From an uncultured Porphyromonadaceae bacterium (GTDB lineage Bacteria > Bacteroidota > Bacteroidia > Bacteroidales > Muribaculaceae), in contig CALEUL010000045.1 in assembly GCA_937921035.1 (NCBI GenBank), positions 1 through 64,000 on the forward strand: a stretch of 64,000 nucleotides of DNA, written 5' to 3'. The translations under genes were made by a program, and so were the position numbers. Shown here piece by piece: positions 51,227-59,897 of the stretch (position 1 is the stretch's first letter; each line of letters opens with the position of its first letter). The notes under the pieces were generated by a model that was not told the DNA's origin, searched no databases, and was given only the letters and a program-made list of their open reading frames with translations.

Positions 51227-52243
51227 TTATTTCACTTCCCAGGTACCGTTGGCAATAATCATGTCGCGGAGGTTGCGGAAGCCTTTGCGGGCGCGTACCT
51301 CTTCGGTCTGCATGGCCACACCGGTTTCGTAGGTGGGCGCTTCCACATCGCGGATAACGCCGAGGGCAAGCGGCAGTTCGCCAAGGCCGTCCATCATGGC
51401 AAGCTGCTGGTGCAGGAAGTTGGACTGGGTGTGGGCGTCGTGAACGAGCACATCGTCCAGCGTATAGCCGTCCTGGCCGATTGTAACGGCTTTCAGCAGG
51501 AAACCGTCGCGTACGAGGCCCTTGTCCATGTTGGCGCCGAAAAGCATTTTCTCGCCGTGGTGCAGGGTGATGGTCCGGTCGGCACGCACGGCCTTGTCGG
51601 TGATAGCGTTGTGAATGCCGTTGTTGAAAATCATGCAGTTCTGCAGAATTTCGCATACCGATGTGCCTTTGTGGCGTGCTGCGGCAATCATTATCTGGCG
51701 CGAGGTCTCCAGTTCAACGTCGATGGAGCGTGCGAAGAATGTGCCGCGGGCCCCGAATACCAGCTCTGCGGGAACAAAGGGATCCTCGGTGGTGCCGTAG
51801 GGGCTGGATTTGGACACGAAGCCACGGTCGCTCGTGGGCGAGTACTGGCCTTTGGTGAGTCCGTAAATCTTGTTGTTGAACAGAATTATGTTGATGTCGA
51901 TGTTTCTGCGTACAGCGTGGATAAAATGGTTGCCGCCGATGGCAAGACCGTCGCCGTCGCCCGAAATCTGCCATACCGTCATGTCCGGATTGGCCACCTT
52001 GTAGCCTGTGGCTATGGCGGCGGCGCGGCCGTGGATGGTGTGGAAGCCGTAGGTGTTCATGTAGTAGGGCAGGCGCGAGCTGCATCCGATGCCCGAAATT
52101 ACTGCGGTTTTGTGTGGCGCTATGCCAAGGGAGGCCATTGCTTTCTGGAGCGTGTTCAGGATTGCGTGGTCGCCGCAACCGGGACACCAGCGTACGGCCT
52201 GTTCACTTTTGAAATCGGTGAAAGTGTATGTATTCTGTTCCAT
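51227..52243 (-). CDS. korB: 2-oxoacid:ferredoxin oxidoreductase, beta subunit
   Basis: A 338-residue TPP-binding subunit of 2-oxoglutarate (or related 2-oxoacid):ferredoxin oxidoreductase, which links 2-oxoacid decarboxylation to acyl-CoA with ferredoxin reduction. Features are RWCPGCGDHAIL, GIGCSSRLPYYMNTYGFHTI and the TPP/Mg motif GDGDGLAIGGNHFIHAVRRN. It starts four bases after the korA stop. The substrate is inferred as 2-oxoglutarate from the Bacteroidetes KorAB pattern. Confidence 0.93.
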   Translation of the reverse strand: MEQNTYTFTDFKSEQAVRWCPGCGDHAILNTLQKAMASLGIAPHKTAVISGIGCSSRLPYYMNTYGFHTIHGRAAAIATGYKVANPDMTVWQISGDGDGLAIGGNHFIHAVRRNIDINIILFNNKIYGLTKGQYSPTSDRGFVSKSSPYGTTEDPFVPAELVFGARGTFFARSIDVELETSRQIMIAAARHKGTSVCEILQNCMIFNNGIHNAITDKAVRADRTITLHHGEKMLFGANMDKGLVRDGFLLKAVTIGQDGYTLDDVLVHDAHTQSNFLHQQLAMMDGLGELPLALGVIRDVEAPTYETGVAMQTEEVRARKGFRNLRDMIIANGTWEVK

Positions 52244-52247
52244 TGTA

Positions 52248-54092
52248 TTAGTCCTCCATCAGTTTTGTTGCACGTTCAACCACTTCGCTCACCTGGAAGG
52301 GCTGGCCCTGGATTTTGTTTATGCGCAGGAAATTCTTGCCGGGGAATTTGGCCTGCAGATAGTCGGCAAACATGCCGGTGTTCAGCTCGGCCACAATAAA
52401 GCGCTTGTAGTGGCTGAGCACTTCGGCGGTATTGGCAGGCAGCGGGTTGATGTAACGGAAGTGTGCCAGTGCAACCTTGTGGCCGGCGGCGTTGAGTTCT
52501 TCGGCGGCGCTGCGCAGATGGCCGTAGGTACCACCCCAGCCAATAAGAAGTGTGTCGGCATCCTTGTCGCCCACAACTTCGAGCTGCGGAATGTTGTCGG
52601 CAATGCGCGCAACCTTCTCGCGGCGCAGCATAACCATCTTCTCATGATTGGCCGGATCGTTGGAAATACTGCCGGTAACGGCGTCCTTCTCAAGACCGCC
52701 AAGACGGTGAGTGGCACCCTCGGTACCGCCTACAGGCCAGTAGCGGCTCAGGTTCTCGCGGCGCATGTATGGTTTCCATCCGGCTTCGAGTATGTCGGCC
52801 GGAATGTCCGGAGTTTTTATCTCGGGATATTCGTCATCGTCGGGTATGCGCCATGCCGATGCGCCGTTGCCGATGAAGGCGTCGCTCAGAAGTATTACGG
52901 GAGTCATGTGCTCCACGGCGATGCGGCAGGCCTCGAAAGCCATGTGGAAGCAGTCGGTGGGTGTCGCTGGAGCAACCACAGCCACTGGCGATTCGCCGTT
53001 GCGGCCGTAGAGTGCCTGCATAAGGTCGGTCTGTTCTGTTTTTGTGGGCAGACCTGTGGAAGGTCCGCCGCGCTGTACATCGATAATCACCAAAGGCAGT
53101 TCGGCCATAACTGCAAGGCCAATGCCCTCGCTCTTGAGCGCAAGGCCAGGGCCAGACGTCGATGTAACGGCCAGACTGCCTGCGAACGATGCGCCGATTG
53201 CCGAGCATACGCCTGCGATTTCGTCCTCCATCTGGCACGCTTTCACACCAAGGTCTTTGCGCTTGGCAAGTTCGTGGAGAATGTCGGTGGCGGGGGTGAT
53301 GGGGTAGGAGCCGAGGTAGAGCGGACGTCCGCATTTCTCGGAAGCCATGATAAGGCCCCATGCAGTGGCGGTGTTGCCGTTGATGTCGGTATAGATGCCT
53401 GGCTTAGGCTCGTTGGTCTCTATGCGGTATGTATTTACCGAGGCGTGTATGTTGTGGCCGTAGTCGTAGCCGGCCATAAGCACTTTGGCGTTGGCCTCGT
53501 ATACGGCAGGTTTCTTTGCAAATTTGCTGTGCAGATGTTTCAGTGCGGCTTCGGTGGGACGGTCGAACAGCCAGCATACCAGACCCAGCGCAAAGATGTT
53601 GCGGCATTTAAGCATGCTCTTATTATCCAGACCGCTGTCGGCCAGCGCTGCTTTTGTGAGTGCTGTAACGGGAACTTCGACAATCTGGTCCTTTATGCCG
53701 AGTTCCTCGAAGGGGCGGTCGGTCTTGTAGAGGGCTTTCTTGAGGTCGGATTCCTGGAATGAATCGATGTCGACTATTACAACACCGCCGGGTTTGAGGA
53801 ATTTGATGTTCTGCTTCAGTGCGGCGGCGTTCATTGCAATGAGAACGTCGCATGCGTCGCCGGGAGTGTGTACGCCGGTGCCGACGCTCACCTGAAATCC
53901 CGATACGCCGCCAAGCGAGCCTTGCGGGGCGCGGATTTCGGCAGGATAGTCAGGAAATGTGGACACTTGGTTGCCAAGACCGGCGGAAACATTGGTAAAG
54001 ATGTTGCCGGCAAGCTGCATGCCGTCGCCGGAGTCGCCGGAGAAGCGGACAACAACTTTGTCGAGTGTCTTGATGTTTGTGTTTTCCAACAT
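52248..54092 (-). CDS. korA: 2-oxoacid:ferredoxin oxidoreductase, fused gamma-alpha subunit
   Basis: A 614-residue subunit with the gamma domain (about 1-190, VVRFSGDSGDGMQLAGNIFT) fused to the alpha pyrimidine-binding and CoA-binding domains (GSYPITPATDILHELAKRKD, EDEIAGVCSAIGASFAG, TSTSGPGLALKSEGIGLAVM, RGGPSTGLPTKTEQTD). The fused form is usual in Bacteroidetes and Actinobacteria. It is encoded directly upstream of korB, with which it forms the enzyme. Confidence 0.94.
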   Translation of the reverse strand: MLENTNIKTLDKVVVRFSGDSGDGMQLAGNIFTNVSAGLGNQVSTFPDYPAEIRAPQGSLGGVSGFQVSVGTGVHTPGDACDVLIAMNAAALKQNIKFLKPGGVVIVDIDSFQESDLKKALYKTDRPFEELGIKDQIVEVPVTALTKAALADSGLDNKSMLKCRNIFALGLVCWLFDRPTEAALKHLHSKFAKKPAVYEANAKVLMAGYDYGHNIHASVNTYRIETNEPKPGIYTDINGNTATAWGLIMASEKCGRPLYLGSYPITPATDILHELAKRKDLGVKACQMEDEIAGVCSAIGASFAGSLAVTSTSGPGLALKSEGIGLAVMAELPLVIIDVQRGGPSTGLPTKTEQTDLMQALYGRNGESPVAVVAPATPTDCFHMAFEACRIAVEHMTPVILLSDAFIGNGASAWRIPDDDEYPEIKTPDIPADILEAGWKPYMRRENLSRYWPVGGTEGATHRLGGLEKDAVTGSISNDPANHEKMVMLRREKVARIADNIPQLEVVGDKDADTLLIGWGGTYGHLRSAAEELNAAGHKVALAHFRYINPLPANTAEVLSHYKRFIVAELNTGMFADYLQAKFPGKNFLRINKIQGQPFQVSEVVERATKLMED

Positions 54093-54130
54093 GATCGGTT
54101 GCTAAATTATGATGAATGGCAGACAATGCA

Positions 54131-54161
54131 AAACCGGAGACCCCGTTGTACGGGAGCCTCC
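54131..54161 (-). terminator. Hairpin terminator after frr
   Basis: On the minus strand GGAG/CTCC and CCCGT/ACGGG form a broken stem followed by GGTTTTG. It lies between the frr stop and the korA start. Confidence 0.55.
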
Positions 54162-54213
54162 GCCGTTGCCGGCCTCGCGATAATCTATGACGGTTGTGAG
54201 GCGTCTGGTAATA

Positions 54214-54774
54214 TTATACGGTAAGGATTTCTTTCTCCTTGGCGGTGAAAAGATCGTCGATTTTCTTGAGGAACTTGTCGTGTACCTTCTGCACCTTTGC
54301 TTCGGCGTCCTTTTCGGTATCTTCGGGCATGCCCTGTTTGATGGCCTTCTTGAGACCATCAATAGCGTCGCGGCGTGCGTTGCGTACCGATACCTTCGCA
54401 TTTTCGGCTTCGGCCTTGCACTGCTTTACAAGCGCTTTGCGGCGTTCCTCGGTGAGAGGTGGAATTGCCAGACGGATAACTTCGCCGTTGTTTTCGGGAG
54501 TGATGCCTACCTCGGAATTGAGGATAGCCTTTTCGATGGGTTTGAACATCGATTTCTCCCACGGGGTGATCATTATCGTGCGTGCGTCGGGAACACTGAT
54601 GTTGGCGACGTTTGACAGCGGAGCCAGTGAACCGTAGTATTCTACGCGCACGGCATCAAGAATCTTTGGGTTTGCCTTGCCGGCGCGGATGCGCTGGAGT
54701 GTTTCCTCGAGATAGGCAACGGCCATTTCCATTTTTTCCTCGGCAGGATCGATGTAGGTCTTTGGTTCGGTCAT
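54214..54774 (-). CDS. frr: Ribosome recycling factor
   Basis: A 186-residue protein that splits the post-termination ribosome with EF-G. Family segments are LQRIRAGKANPKILDAVRVE, YYGSLAPLSNVANISVPDAR, ITPWEKSMFKPIEKAILNSE, IRLAIPPLTEERRKALVKQC and VRNARRDAIDGLKK. The length is standard. It lies 30 bases after pyrH, the common pyrH-frr order. Confidence 0.97.
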   Translation of the reverse strand: MTEPKTYIDPAEEKMEMAVAYLEETLQRIRAGKANPKILDAVRVEYYGSLAPLSNVANISVPDARTIMITPWEKSMFKPIEKAILNSEVGITPENNGEVIRLAIPPLTEERRKALVKQCKAEAENAKVSVRNARRDAIDGLKKAIKQGMPEDTEKDAEAKVQKVHDKFLKKIDDLFTAKEKEILTV

Positions 54775-54804
54775 GGGTATGAGATATTTAAGAGTATTTC
54801 TGAA

Positions 54805-55515
54805 TCAGTATACTAATGTGCCGATAGGCTCGCCGGCTATAACTTTTGCCAGATTGCCGGGCGTGTCCATATCGAAAACTACAATCTTCATGCCGTTGTC
54901 GCGGCACAGGGTGGTGGCAGTAAGGTCCATTATGCGAAGACCGCGGTTGTAGATTTCGTCGTATGTAATCTTGTCGAATTTCGTCGCTGTCGGGTCCTTT
55001 TCTGGGTCGGCCGTGTAAATGCCGTCAACACGTGTGCCTTTCAGCATAACCTCAGTCTTAAGCTCTACGGCACGCAGTGCCGATGCTGTGTCGGTGGTGA
55101 AGTAGGGGTTGCCTGTGCCGCCGGCGATGATAACGATTTTGCCTTCGGCAAGCATCTCCAATGCTTTCGCCGTGCTGTACGGTTCGCCGATAGGGAACAT
55201 GCCTATGGCCGTTAGCACCTTGGCCGTTTTGCCGACGCTTTCGAGGGCCGAGCTGAGTGCCAGCGAGTTGATTACGGTGGCGAGCATGCCCATCTGGTCG
55301 CCCTTCACGCGGTCGAATCCTTTGGCTGCGCCCGAGAGGCCGCGGAAAATGTTGCCGCCGCCAATAACGATTGCCACCTGCACGCCTGCGTCGGCGAGTT
55401 CGGCAATCTGGCGGGCATACGAGGCCAGCCGTTCAGGGTCGATGCCGTAGCCCTGATGTCCCATCAGCGATTCGCCGCTGAGTTTCAGGAGTATTTTACG
55501 ATATGCAGTTTCCAT
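54805..55515 (-). CDS. pyrH: UMP kinase
   Basis: A 236-residue amino-acid-kinase-fold enzyme phosphorylating UMP to UDP in pyrimidine synthesis. Motifs are KILLKLSGESLMG, VAIVIGGGNIFRGLSGAAKG, GDQMGMLATVINSLAL, GGTGNPYFTTDTASALRAVE and FDMDTPGNLAKVIAGE. The start METAYRK at 55515 is chosen to follow the -7 element; the upstream extension is non-conserved. Confidence 0.97.
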   Translation of the reverse strand: METAYRKILLKLSGESLMGHQGYGIDPERLASYARQIAELADAGVQVAIVIGGGNIFRGLSGAAKGFDRVKGDQMGMLATVINSLALSSALESVGKTAKVLTAIGMFPIGEPYSTAKALEMLAEGKIVIIAGGTGNPYFTTDTASALRAVELKTEVMLKGTRVDGIYTADPEKDPTATKFDKITYDEIYNRGLRIMDLTATTLCRDNGMKIVVFDMDTPGNLAKVIAGEPIGTLVY

Positions 55516-55530
55516 AGCTGTTAATTTTGG

Positions 55531-55538
55531 CAAAGGTA
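55531..55538 (-). promoter_or_regulatory. -7 element of the pyrH-frr operon
   Basis: CAAAGGTA on the plus strand is TACCTTTG on the minus strand, 16 bases before the pyrH start. No TTTG is at the usual -33 spacing. Confidence 0.55.
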
Positions 55539-55720
55539 GGCATTTTTTTCAAATCCACCGCACCATTCGTCAATAATTCCATTTTAATTCCGTTTCACTT
55601 TGCTAAAGAAGTCAAAGAAAGTTAAGTAAGCCCCCGTTCTGTAGGTCATTCTCTCTCCACTCTCTATTAAAAAAACACCCCGCTTTCTACAAACCACTGA
55701 AAACTCCGATGATATCTCTT

Positions 55721-55752
55721 TTTGTTCGGCTGCCAGGAATTTGGTAATTTTG
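55721..55752 (+). promoter_or_regulatory. Promoter of the YczE-like gene
   Basis: TTTG at 55721-55724, a 20-base spacer and TAATTTTG at 55745-55752, an exact match 21 bases before the start at 55774. Confidence 0.85.
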
Positions 55753-55773
55753 CATAGAAATTCGTCATTATCT

Positions 55774-56535
55774 ATGTCTTCACGTACAATTAATATTTCG
55801 AACCTCTCTCTTGAAAAAGTAAAATCGTTTGTGTGGCAGCATATCTTGCTGCTTTTTTCACTTTATTTAATGACCTGCGGCGTTGTGCTGTGCATAAAGT
55901 CATCTCTTGGCAGCAGCGTGATATCGTCCATGCCATATGTGCTCTCTATTGCCGGTAGCGTCGGCAAAGCTCCGGAGTGGACAGTAGGCTCGTATACTAT
56001 TATGATGAACTTCGTGTTCGTTTTCTTCCAGATTCTGCTGCTGCGCAGACGCTTCGAACTTGTCCAGCTCTTTCAGCTGATTATCGGTTTCGTTTTTGGA
56101 TGGCTGATAGACCTTAATATGTTTATCTTCGGCTTTTTAGCGTGCGACACTATTGTGTCTCGGATTATAGTTCAGTTCCTCGGCTGTACCGTGATGGGAC
56201 TTGGCATAATGTTCGAGGTGCGGTGTGGTTCGGTAACCATGCCCGGCGAAGGCATCACTATAGCCGTGAGTCAGGTAACTGGCCGACCTTTTGCAAAAGT
56301 GAAAATCGTTATCGATACGTTGCTTGTGGCCCTTGCCGTTGCTGCCAGCTATATTTTCTTCGGAGAGTGGATGTGGAATGTAGTAGGTCCTGGAACACTG
56401 TTCGCAATGTTCTATGTTGGCTATGTCGTAAAGATTGTAGGGCCGCACATTGGCTGGTTCGACAGGCTCGTTGCTGCCAGGGTTGGCGCATGGCGGTATG
56501 TCGTCGGCCTGGCCCGTTTCATACTCCGCAACTGA
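55774..56535 (+). CDS. YczE/DUF6198-like integral membrane protein
   Basis: A 253-residue protein with five or six transmembrane helices (LYLMTCGVVLCIKSSLGSSV, MMNFVFVFFQILLLRRRFEL, LIIGFVFGWLIDLNMFIFGF, IIVQFLGCTVMGLGIMFEVR). The segment CIKSSLGSSVISSMPYVLS and GSVTMPGEGITIAVS fit the YitT/YczE family. The start ATG at 55774 fits the promoter; the longer frame begins inside the -7 element. No substrate is known for the family. It is convergent with the polyferredoxin gene, six bases apart. Confidence 0.82.
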   Translation: MSSRTINISNLSLEKVKSFVWQHILLLFSLYLMTCGVVLCIKSSLGSSVISSMPYVLSIAGSVGKAPEWTVGSYTIMMNFVFVFFQILLLRRRFELVQLFQLIIGFVFGWLIDLNMFIFGFLACDTIVSRIIVQFLGCTVMGLGIMFEVRCGSVTMPGEGITIAVSQVTGRPFAKVKIVIDTLLVALAVAASYIFFGEWMWNVVGPGTLFAMFYVGYVVKIVGPHIGWFDRLVAARVGAWRYVVGLARFILRN

Positions 56536-56540
56536 TTCTG

Positions 56541-57227
56541 TCAGCCTCTCGCGGCAATTTCGGGTACTTTCAGCGGGCAGCCAGCAGTGCATCGTCCGCA
56601 TTTCAGACAGTCGGGATGCAGAAAACCGTCGGTGTCGTTTTTGCTTTCATAGGGCTTCAGCTGCATAGGGCATACTGCCGAGCATAGTTTGCAGCGGGTG
56701 GTGCATCGGTCGCCAACGAAAACACGTCGGTAGTTTGCCGGCAGTTTGCCGCGGCGCGGCGTTGCCCACGACGACAGTGTGCCCATAGGGCAGAACGAAC
56801 ACCATGTGCGCGGCGCGTAAATAAATGATAGGGTGATGCCTACTATTGTAGTTACAAGAATTATTAGCCAGAATACGCGCCCCATTGCGGCCCAGTCGCC
56901 CCAGGCACGGTACATCTGCACTCCGAACATGGTAAAGATGAATGCTACCATAAAGATGCGGAATCCTCGAGTGCGCACAAAGGCAGGAATAGGCTTGTGC
57001 GGCGAGTACTTGGACAGCACTTTGTCGTATAGGCTGCCGCGCGGACATGCGTTGCCGCACCACCAGCGTCCTCTCTTAACGGCGAAGGCAACCGGGGCAA
57101 TCATACAAATGAGTGCTAAAAAGCCTATTACGGGGTAAAAATAGCCCGCAATAAGATATGCTATTATTATCCAGTACAGTGGAAATCCTTTCGTTGGTAT
57201 AGTACGGAAAAATTGTTTCTGCGCCAT
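56541..57227 (-). CDS. NapH/MauN-type membrane polyferredoxin
   Basis: A 228-residue inner-membrane iron-sulfur protein. Four hydrophobic helices (about 18-50, 87-108 and 118-138) alternate with Cys motifs WWCGNACPRGSLYD and WCSFCPMGTLSSW. Two 4Fe-4S sites follow in the C-terminal part: CTTRCKLCSAVCPM and CLKCGRCTAGCP. Relatives pass electrons from quinol or ferredoxin to periplasmic enzymes. It has a consensus promoter and lies downstream of, and on the same strand as, oxyR, separated by an inverted repeat. Confidence 0.9.
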   Translation of the reverse strand: MAQKQFFRTIPTKGFPLYWIIIAYLIAGYFYPVIGFLALICMIAPVAFAVKRGRWWCGNACPRGSLYDKVLSKYSPHKPIPAFVRTRGFRIFMVAFIFTMFGVQMYRAWGDWAAMGRVFWLIILVTTIVGITLSFIYAPRTWCSFCPMGTLSSWATPRRGKLPANYRRVFVGDRCTTRCKLCSAVCPMQLKPYESKNDTDGFLHPDCLKCGRCTAGCPLKVPEIAARG

Positions 57228-57258
57228 GTTTTGTAAAGTTTTTGCGATTATTATGGCA

Positions 57259-57290
57259 CAAAATTATTCAATTATCTACATAGATACAAA
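57259..57290 (-). promoter_or_regulatory. Promoter of the polyferredoxin gene
   Basis: Minus strand: TTTG (plus 57287-57290), a 20-base spacer and TAATTTTG (plus 57259-57266). Exact consensus, 32 bases before the start codon. Confidence 0.85.
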
Positions 57291-57291
57291 C

Positions 57292-57321
57292 GATAAAACA
57301 GATTGCGTAATCTGTTTTATC
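57292..57321. repeat. 13-bp perfect inverted repeat between oxyR and the polyferredoxin promoter
   Basis: GATAAAACAGATT and AATCTGTTTTATC flank GCGT. It starts two bases after the oxyR stop and ends one base upstream of the -33 element of the polyferredoxin promoter. It can be the oxyR terminator, an operator for the next promoter, or both. Confidence 0.85.
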
Positions 57322-57323
57322 AA

Positions 57324-58250
57324 TCATAAGACTATCGGGAATTTTACGATGCGTCTGTCCAGCATCTCGGGAGGCACTATCGACTTTATGGCGTCGGCAA
57401 TTATGTTGAGCACACGTTCGCGTATAAAATTGCGGTGTACAACAAGCGCGATTTCTCTTGTCGGTTCGGGATTGGTGAGCGCATGCACATTGGCCTGCTG
57501 GTGTTTGCCAAGTAAGGCCACATGGAGTTGCGGAATAATCGCGTAGCCTCCGTTTTCGTCCACAATCCTTATGAGTGTTTCCACACTTCCGGCCTCGTAA
57601 GTGGCCTGTCGTACCGCCGTGCTGTTGCAGAACGGGAAAACGCCCCGGTTAGGGCAGTAACCTTCGCGGAGTACCCATACACCTTCTGGCGGAAGCTGTC
57701 CGGTCTGCAATATCCTGTCGTGGTTCATAGGCTCTTCCGGCGAAACGTATGCCATCAGGCGTTCCGTGTATACAGGAATCTCCAGTAATTCAGTGCTGTT
57801 TACCGGTGTCGCCAATAGTGCCACGTCAAGATTGCCGCGCTCTAATTTCGACACAATGGCGGCCACCCTCGTCTCTTCTACGTGCACATGTATGTCGGGA
57901 TGATTGGTCGACAGATACCTGAACATTTTCGGTAGCAGGTAAGGGGCTACCGTAGATGTGATTCCCAGCGAAACTTTTCCGACCGACTCGCCTTTGCGGG
58001 CCGACACAAGCTCCCGCACCTGCGCTGCGTTGAACAGCACCCGTTGCGCGCGGCTGATAATTTCTTGACCTACCTCCGTAGGCTGTACCGGATGGTTTTT
58101 ACGGTCGAATATGGCTACGTCGAGCTCATATTCGAGTTTTTGAATAAGCGCCGATAGTGTCGATTGCGATACACCGCACGATTCCGCGGCTTTTGCAAAG
58201 TGGCGGTACTTGTCTACGGCCACTATATATTCCATCTGTTGCAGTGTCAT
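57324..58250 (-). CDS. oxyR: OxyR-type LysR peroxide sensor
   Basis: A 308-residue LysR regulator. The N-terminal winged helix (1-60, FAKAAESCGVSQSTLSALIQ) is followed by the sensor domain. Cys199 and Cys208 lie in EGYCPNRGVFPFCN, nine residues apart and at the same numbering as the redox pair of E. coli OxyR, so it is likely activated by hydrogen peroxide through a disulfide. The start MTLQQMEYI at 58250 is chosen for the family N-terminus. It is divergent from a small ferredoxin gene, with 107 bases between. Confidence 0.92.
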   Translation of the reverse strand: MTLQQMEYIVAVDKYRHFAKAAESCGVSQSTLSALIQKLEYELDVAIFDRKNHPVQPTEVGQEIISRAQRVLFNAAQVRELVSARKGESVGKVSLGITSTVAPYLLPKMFRYLSTNHPDIHVHVEETRVAAIVSKLERGNLDVALLATPVNSTELLEIPVYTERLMAYVSPEEPMNHDRILQTGQLPPEGVWVLREGYCPNRGVFPFCNSTAVRQATYEAGSVETLIRIVDENGGYAIIPQLHVALLGKHQQANVHALTNPEPTREIALVVHRNFIRERVLNIIADAIKSIVPPEMLDRRIVKFPIVL

Positions 58251-58277
58251 TATAGTCGGTGTTCGATAATGTCGATA

Positions 58278-58285
58278 CAAATATA
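58278..58285 (-). promoter_or_regulatory. -7 element of the oxyR promoter
   Basis: CAAATATA on the plus strand is TATATTTG on the minus strand, 28 bases before the oxyR start. No TTTG is at the usual spacing. Confidence 0.5.
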
Positions 58286-58297
58286 GGCAAAATCTAT

Positions 58298-58328
58298 TTT
58301 GTAAAACATGAATTTTGATTTATTTTTG
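58298..58328 (+). promoter_or_regulatory. Promoter of the small ferredoxin gene
   Basis: TTTG at 58298-58301, a 19-base spacer and TATTTTTG at 58321-58328, in the oxyR divergent region. The start codon is 29 bases downstream. Confidence 0.78.
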
Positions 58329-58357
58329 CGTTCAGAACTAACGAACCATAATAAATC

Positions 58358-58543
58358 ATGATACAGATAGACAAGGCTGTTTGCCCTCACGACCACGTAT
58401 GTCCTCTCATCCCTATGTGCCCCGTAGGGGCTATCTCACAGGATGCCGAAGGATATGTTAAAATCGACCACACCTTATGCATCGAGTGCGGCAAGTGCGT
58501 GCGCAAATGTCCCAAGAAAGCTGCAGTAAGGATTGCTGATTAA
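58358..58543 (+). CDS. Small ferredoxin-like iron-sulfur protein with seven cysteines
   Basis: A 61-residue protein. The second motif is canonical: Cys41, 44, 47 and 51 (CIECGKCVRKCP). The first is unusual, with Cys9, 15 and 21 spaced five residues apart (CPHDHVCPLIPMCP) instead of CxxCxxCxxxCP. It can hold one normal 4Fe-4S cluster, and the remaining cysteines allow at most a three-ligand site. It is transcribed away from oxyR and overlaps the MATE gene tail-to-tail by four bases. Confidence 0.85.
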   Translation: MIQIDKAVCPHDHVCPLIPMCPVGAISQDAEGYVKIDHTLCIECGKCVRKCPKKAAVRIAD

Positions 58544-59886
58544 GCGTTGCCTGTCTGCCGCCGCGTTACGCGCAGGAAGAAGAACAGGTACAGCAGTCCG
58601 GCAAGCATAAGGCATACCGAGAAGCTGAGCACAATGCCGAACAGCCCCAGCCCAAGGGGTATGGCGAACAAATATGTTGTGGGCAACCCAACCATTATGT
58701 AGCTTACGAAGGCTATGTACAGCATCGGCATCGAATGCGATGTTCCGCGCAGAGCGTTGGCAAACGTTATCTGTGTGGCGTCGCATACCTGATACAGTGC
58801 AAGCGGAACAATAACACCCAATGCTACGGCCAGCACGGTCTGGTCTGGCGTGAAAAGACCCATTATAAAGCGGCCGCAGGAAATGAACATGACGCACACA
58901 AGAACGGTACATGCCAGCATGATGTGATATCCGCTCCATGCTATGCGTCGCACCGTCGCGGTGTCGCCGTTACCCTGGGCATGGCTCAGTGGTATGGCCA
59001 TTGCAGCACCTATACTGTAGTATAGACAGAAACCGAGCATGCTGCTTGTGGAAAATATCTGGAATGCCGCCAGCGATACGGCGCCGAGCCATCCCGCTAT
59101 TATAGCCGACCCGGAGAACGATGCCGTCTCGAAGGACATCTGCATCGCAACAGGGAAGCCTGTGCGCGTAACAAGGCGCGCGTCTCCTTTGGCCGTGGGA
59201 CATCTTCGGAATCCGTTTCTGTACGGCTTACCGAGACCGAAACGGAAAAATACCAGCGCCATAGCAATCGCTGTGAGAACTCGCGACACCAGTGTGCTTA
59301 TTCCTGCGCCCGTAAGGCCAAGCTCCGGAAAGCCGAAGTTGCCGTATATCAGCGCGTAGTTACCCAGGATATTAAGGGCGTTGCAGCTCAGCACAATCCA
59401 TGTGGGTACGGCAGTATTGTTTATCGCATAGCTCCACTGGGCGAATACATTGAACACCATCACCGGAATCAGTCCGGCGAGAACAATCAGGTAGTACGGG
59501 CGTATCAGCGGCATAAGTTCGGCGGGTTGGCCGAAGCGGTCAAGCATGAAATAGCATGCGAGCATAAGTGCCGATATAACTATGGTGAAAACCGTGCTCA
59601 CCCAAAGCCCTGTGCGTGTTACCGAGCCAACCCGGTCGCGGTCGCCACGTGCGAAGATGGCGCCGAGTAGCGGCGTAAGGCCGTAGGTGAAGCCCGTGCA
59701 GCAGAAAATGGCTATGTTGAAGAAATTGTTTACGAAAGATGCGGATGCAAGCGCCTCTGTGGAATAATATCCCACCATTATATTGTCGGCGAAAGATAGG
59801 GCTATGGTTCCGAGCTGTCCGATGAACAGCGGCAGACCCAGACGTCCTATGTCGCGGTAGTGTCGTGAATATTTTTTTAGATCCAT
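58540..59886 (-). CDS. MATE-family efflux transporter
   Basis: A 448-residue carrier with 12 predicted helices in two homologous halves. It begins IGRLGLPLFIGQLGTIALSF, which matches the first MATE helix, and has SYAINNTAVPTWIVLSCNAL and TSSMLGFCLYYSIGAAMAIP. MATE proteins export drugs or metabolites with sodium or proton exchange. No TetR or other regulator sits beside it. Confidence 0.93.
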   Translation of the reverse strand: MDLKKYSRHYRDIGRLGLPLFIGQLGTIALSFADNIMVGYYSTEALASASFVNNFFNIAIFCCTGFTYGLTPLLGAIFARGDRDRVGSVTRTGLWVSTVFTIVISALMLACYFMLDRFGQPAELMPLIRPYYLIVLAGLIPVMVFNVFAQWSYAINNTAVPTWIVLSCNALNILGNYALIYGNFGFPELGLTGAGISTLVSRVLTAIAMALVFFRFGLGKPYRNGFRRCPTAKGDARLVTRTGFPVAMQMSFETASFSGSAIIAGWLGAVSLAAFQIFSTSSMLGFCLYYSIGAAMAIPLSHAQGNGDTATVRRIAWSGYHIMLACTVLVCVMFISCGRFIMGLFTPDQTVLAVALGVIVPLALYQVCDATQITFANALRGTSHSMPMLYIAFVSYIMVGLPTTYLFAIPLGLGLFGIVLSFSVCLMLAGLLYLFFFLRVTRRQTGNA

Positions 59887-59897
59887 AAGCGTAAATC

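Noticed and set aside
51116..52399. 427-codon plus-strand reading frame
   Set aside because: It is the shadow of korB on the other strand. The korB product has full TPP and Cys motifs, while this frame gives a His/Val/Gly-rich sequence with no family resemblance.
52089..53762. 557-codon plus-strand reading frame
   Set aside because: It is antisense to korA. Long antisense frames arise from the high GC third positions of korA; no start signal, promoter or domain is present.
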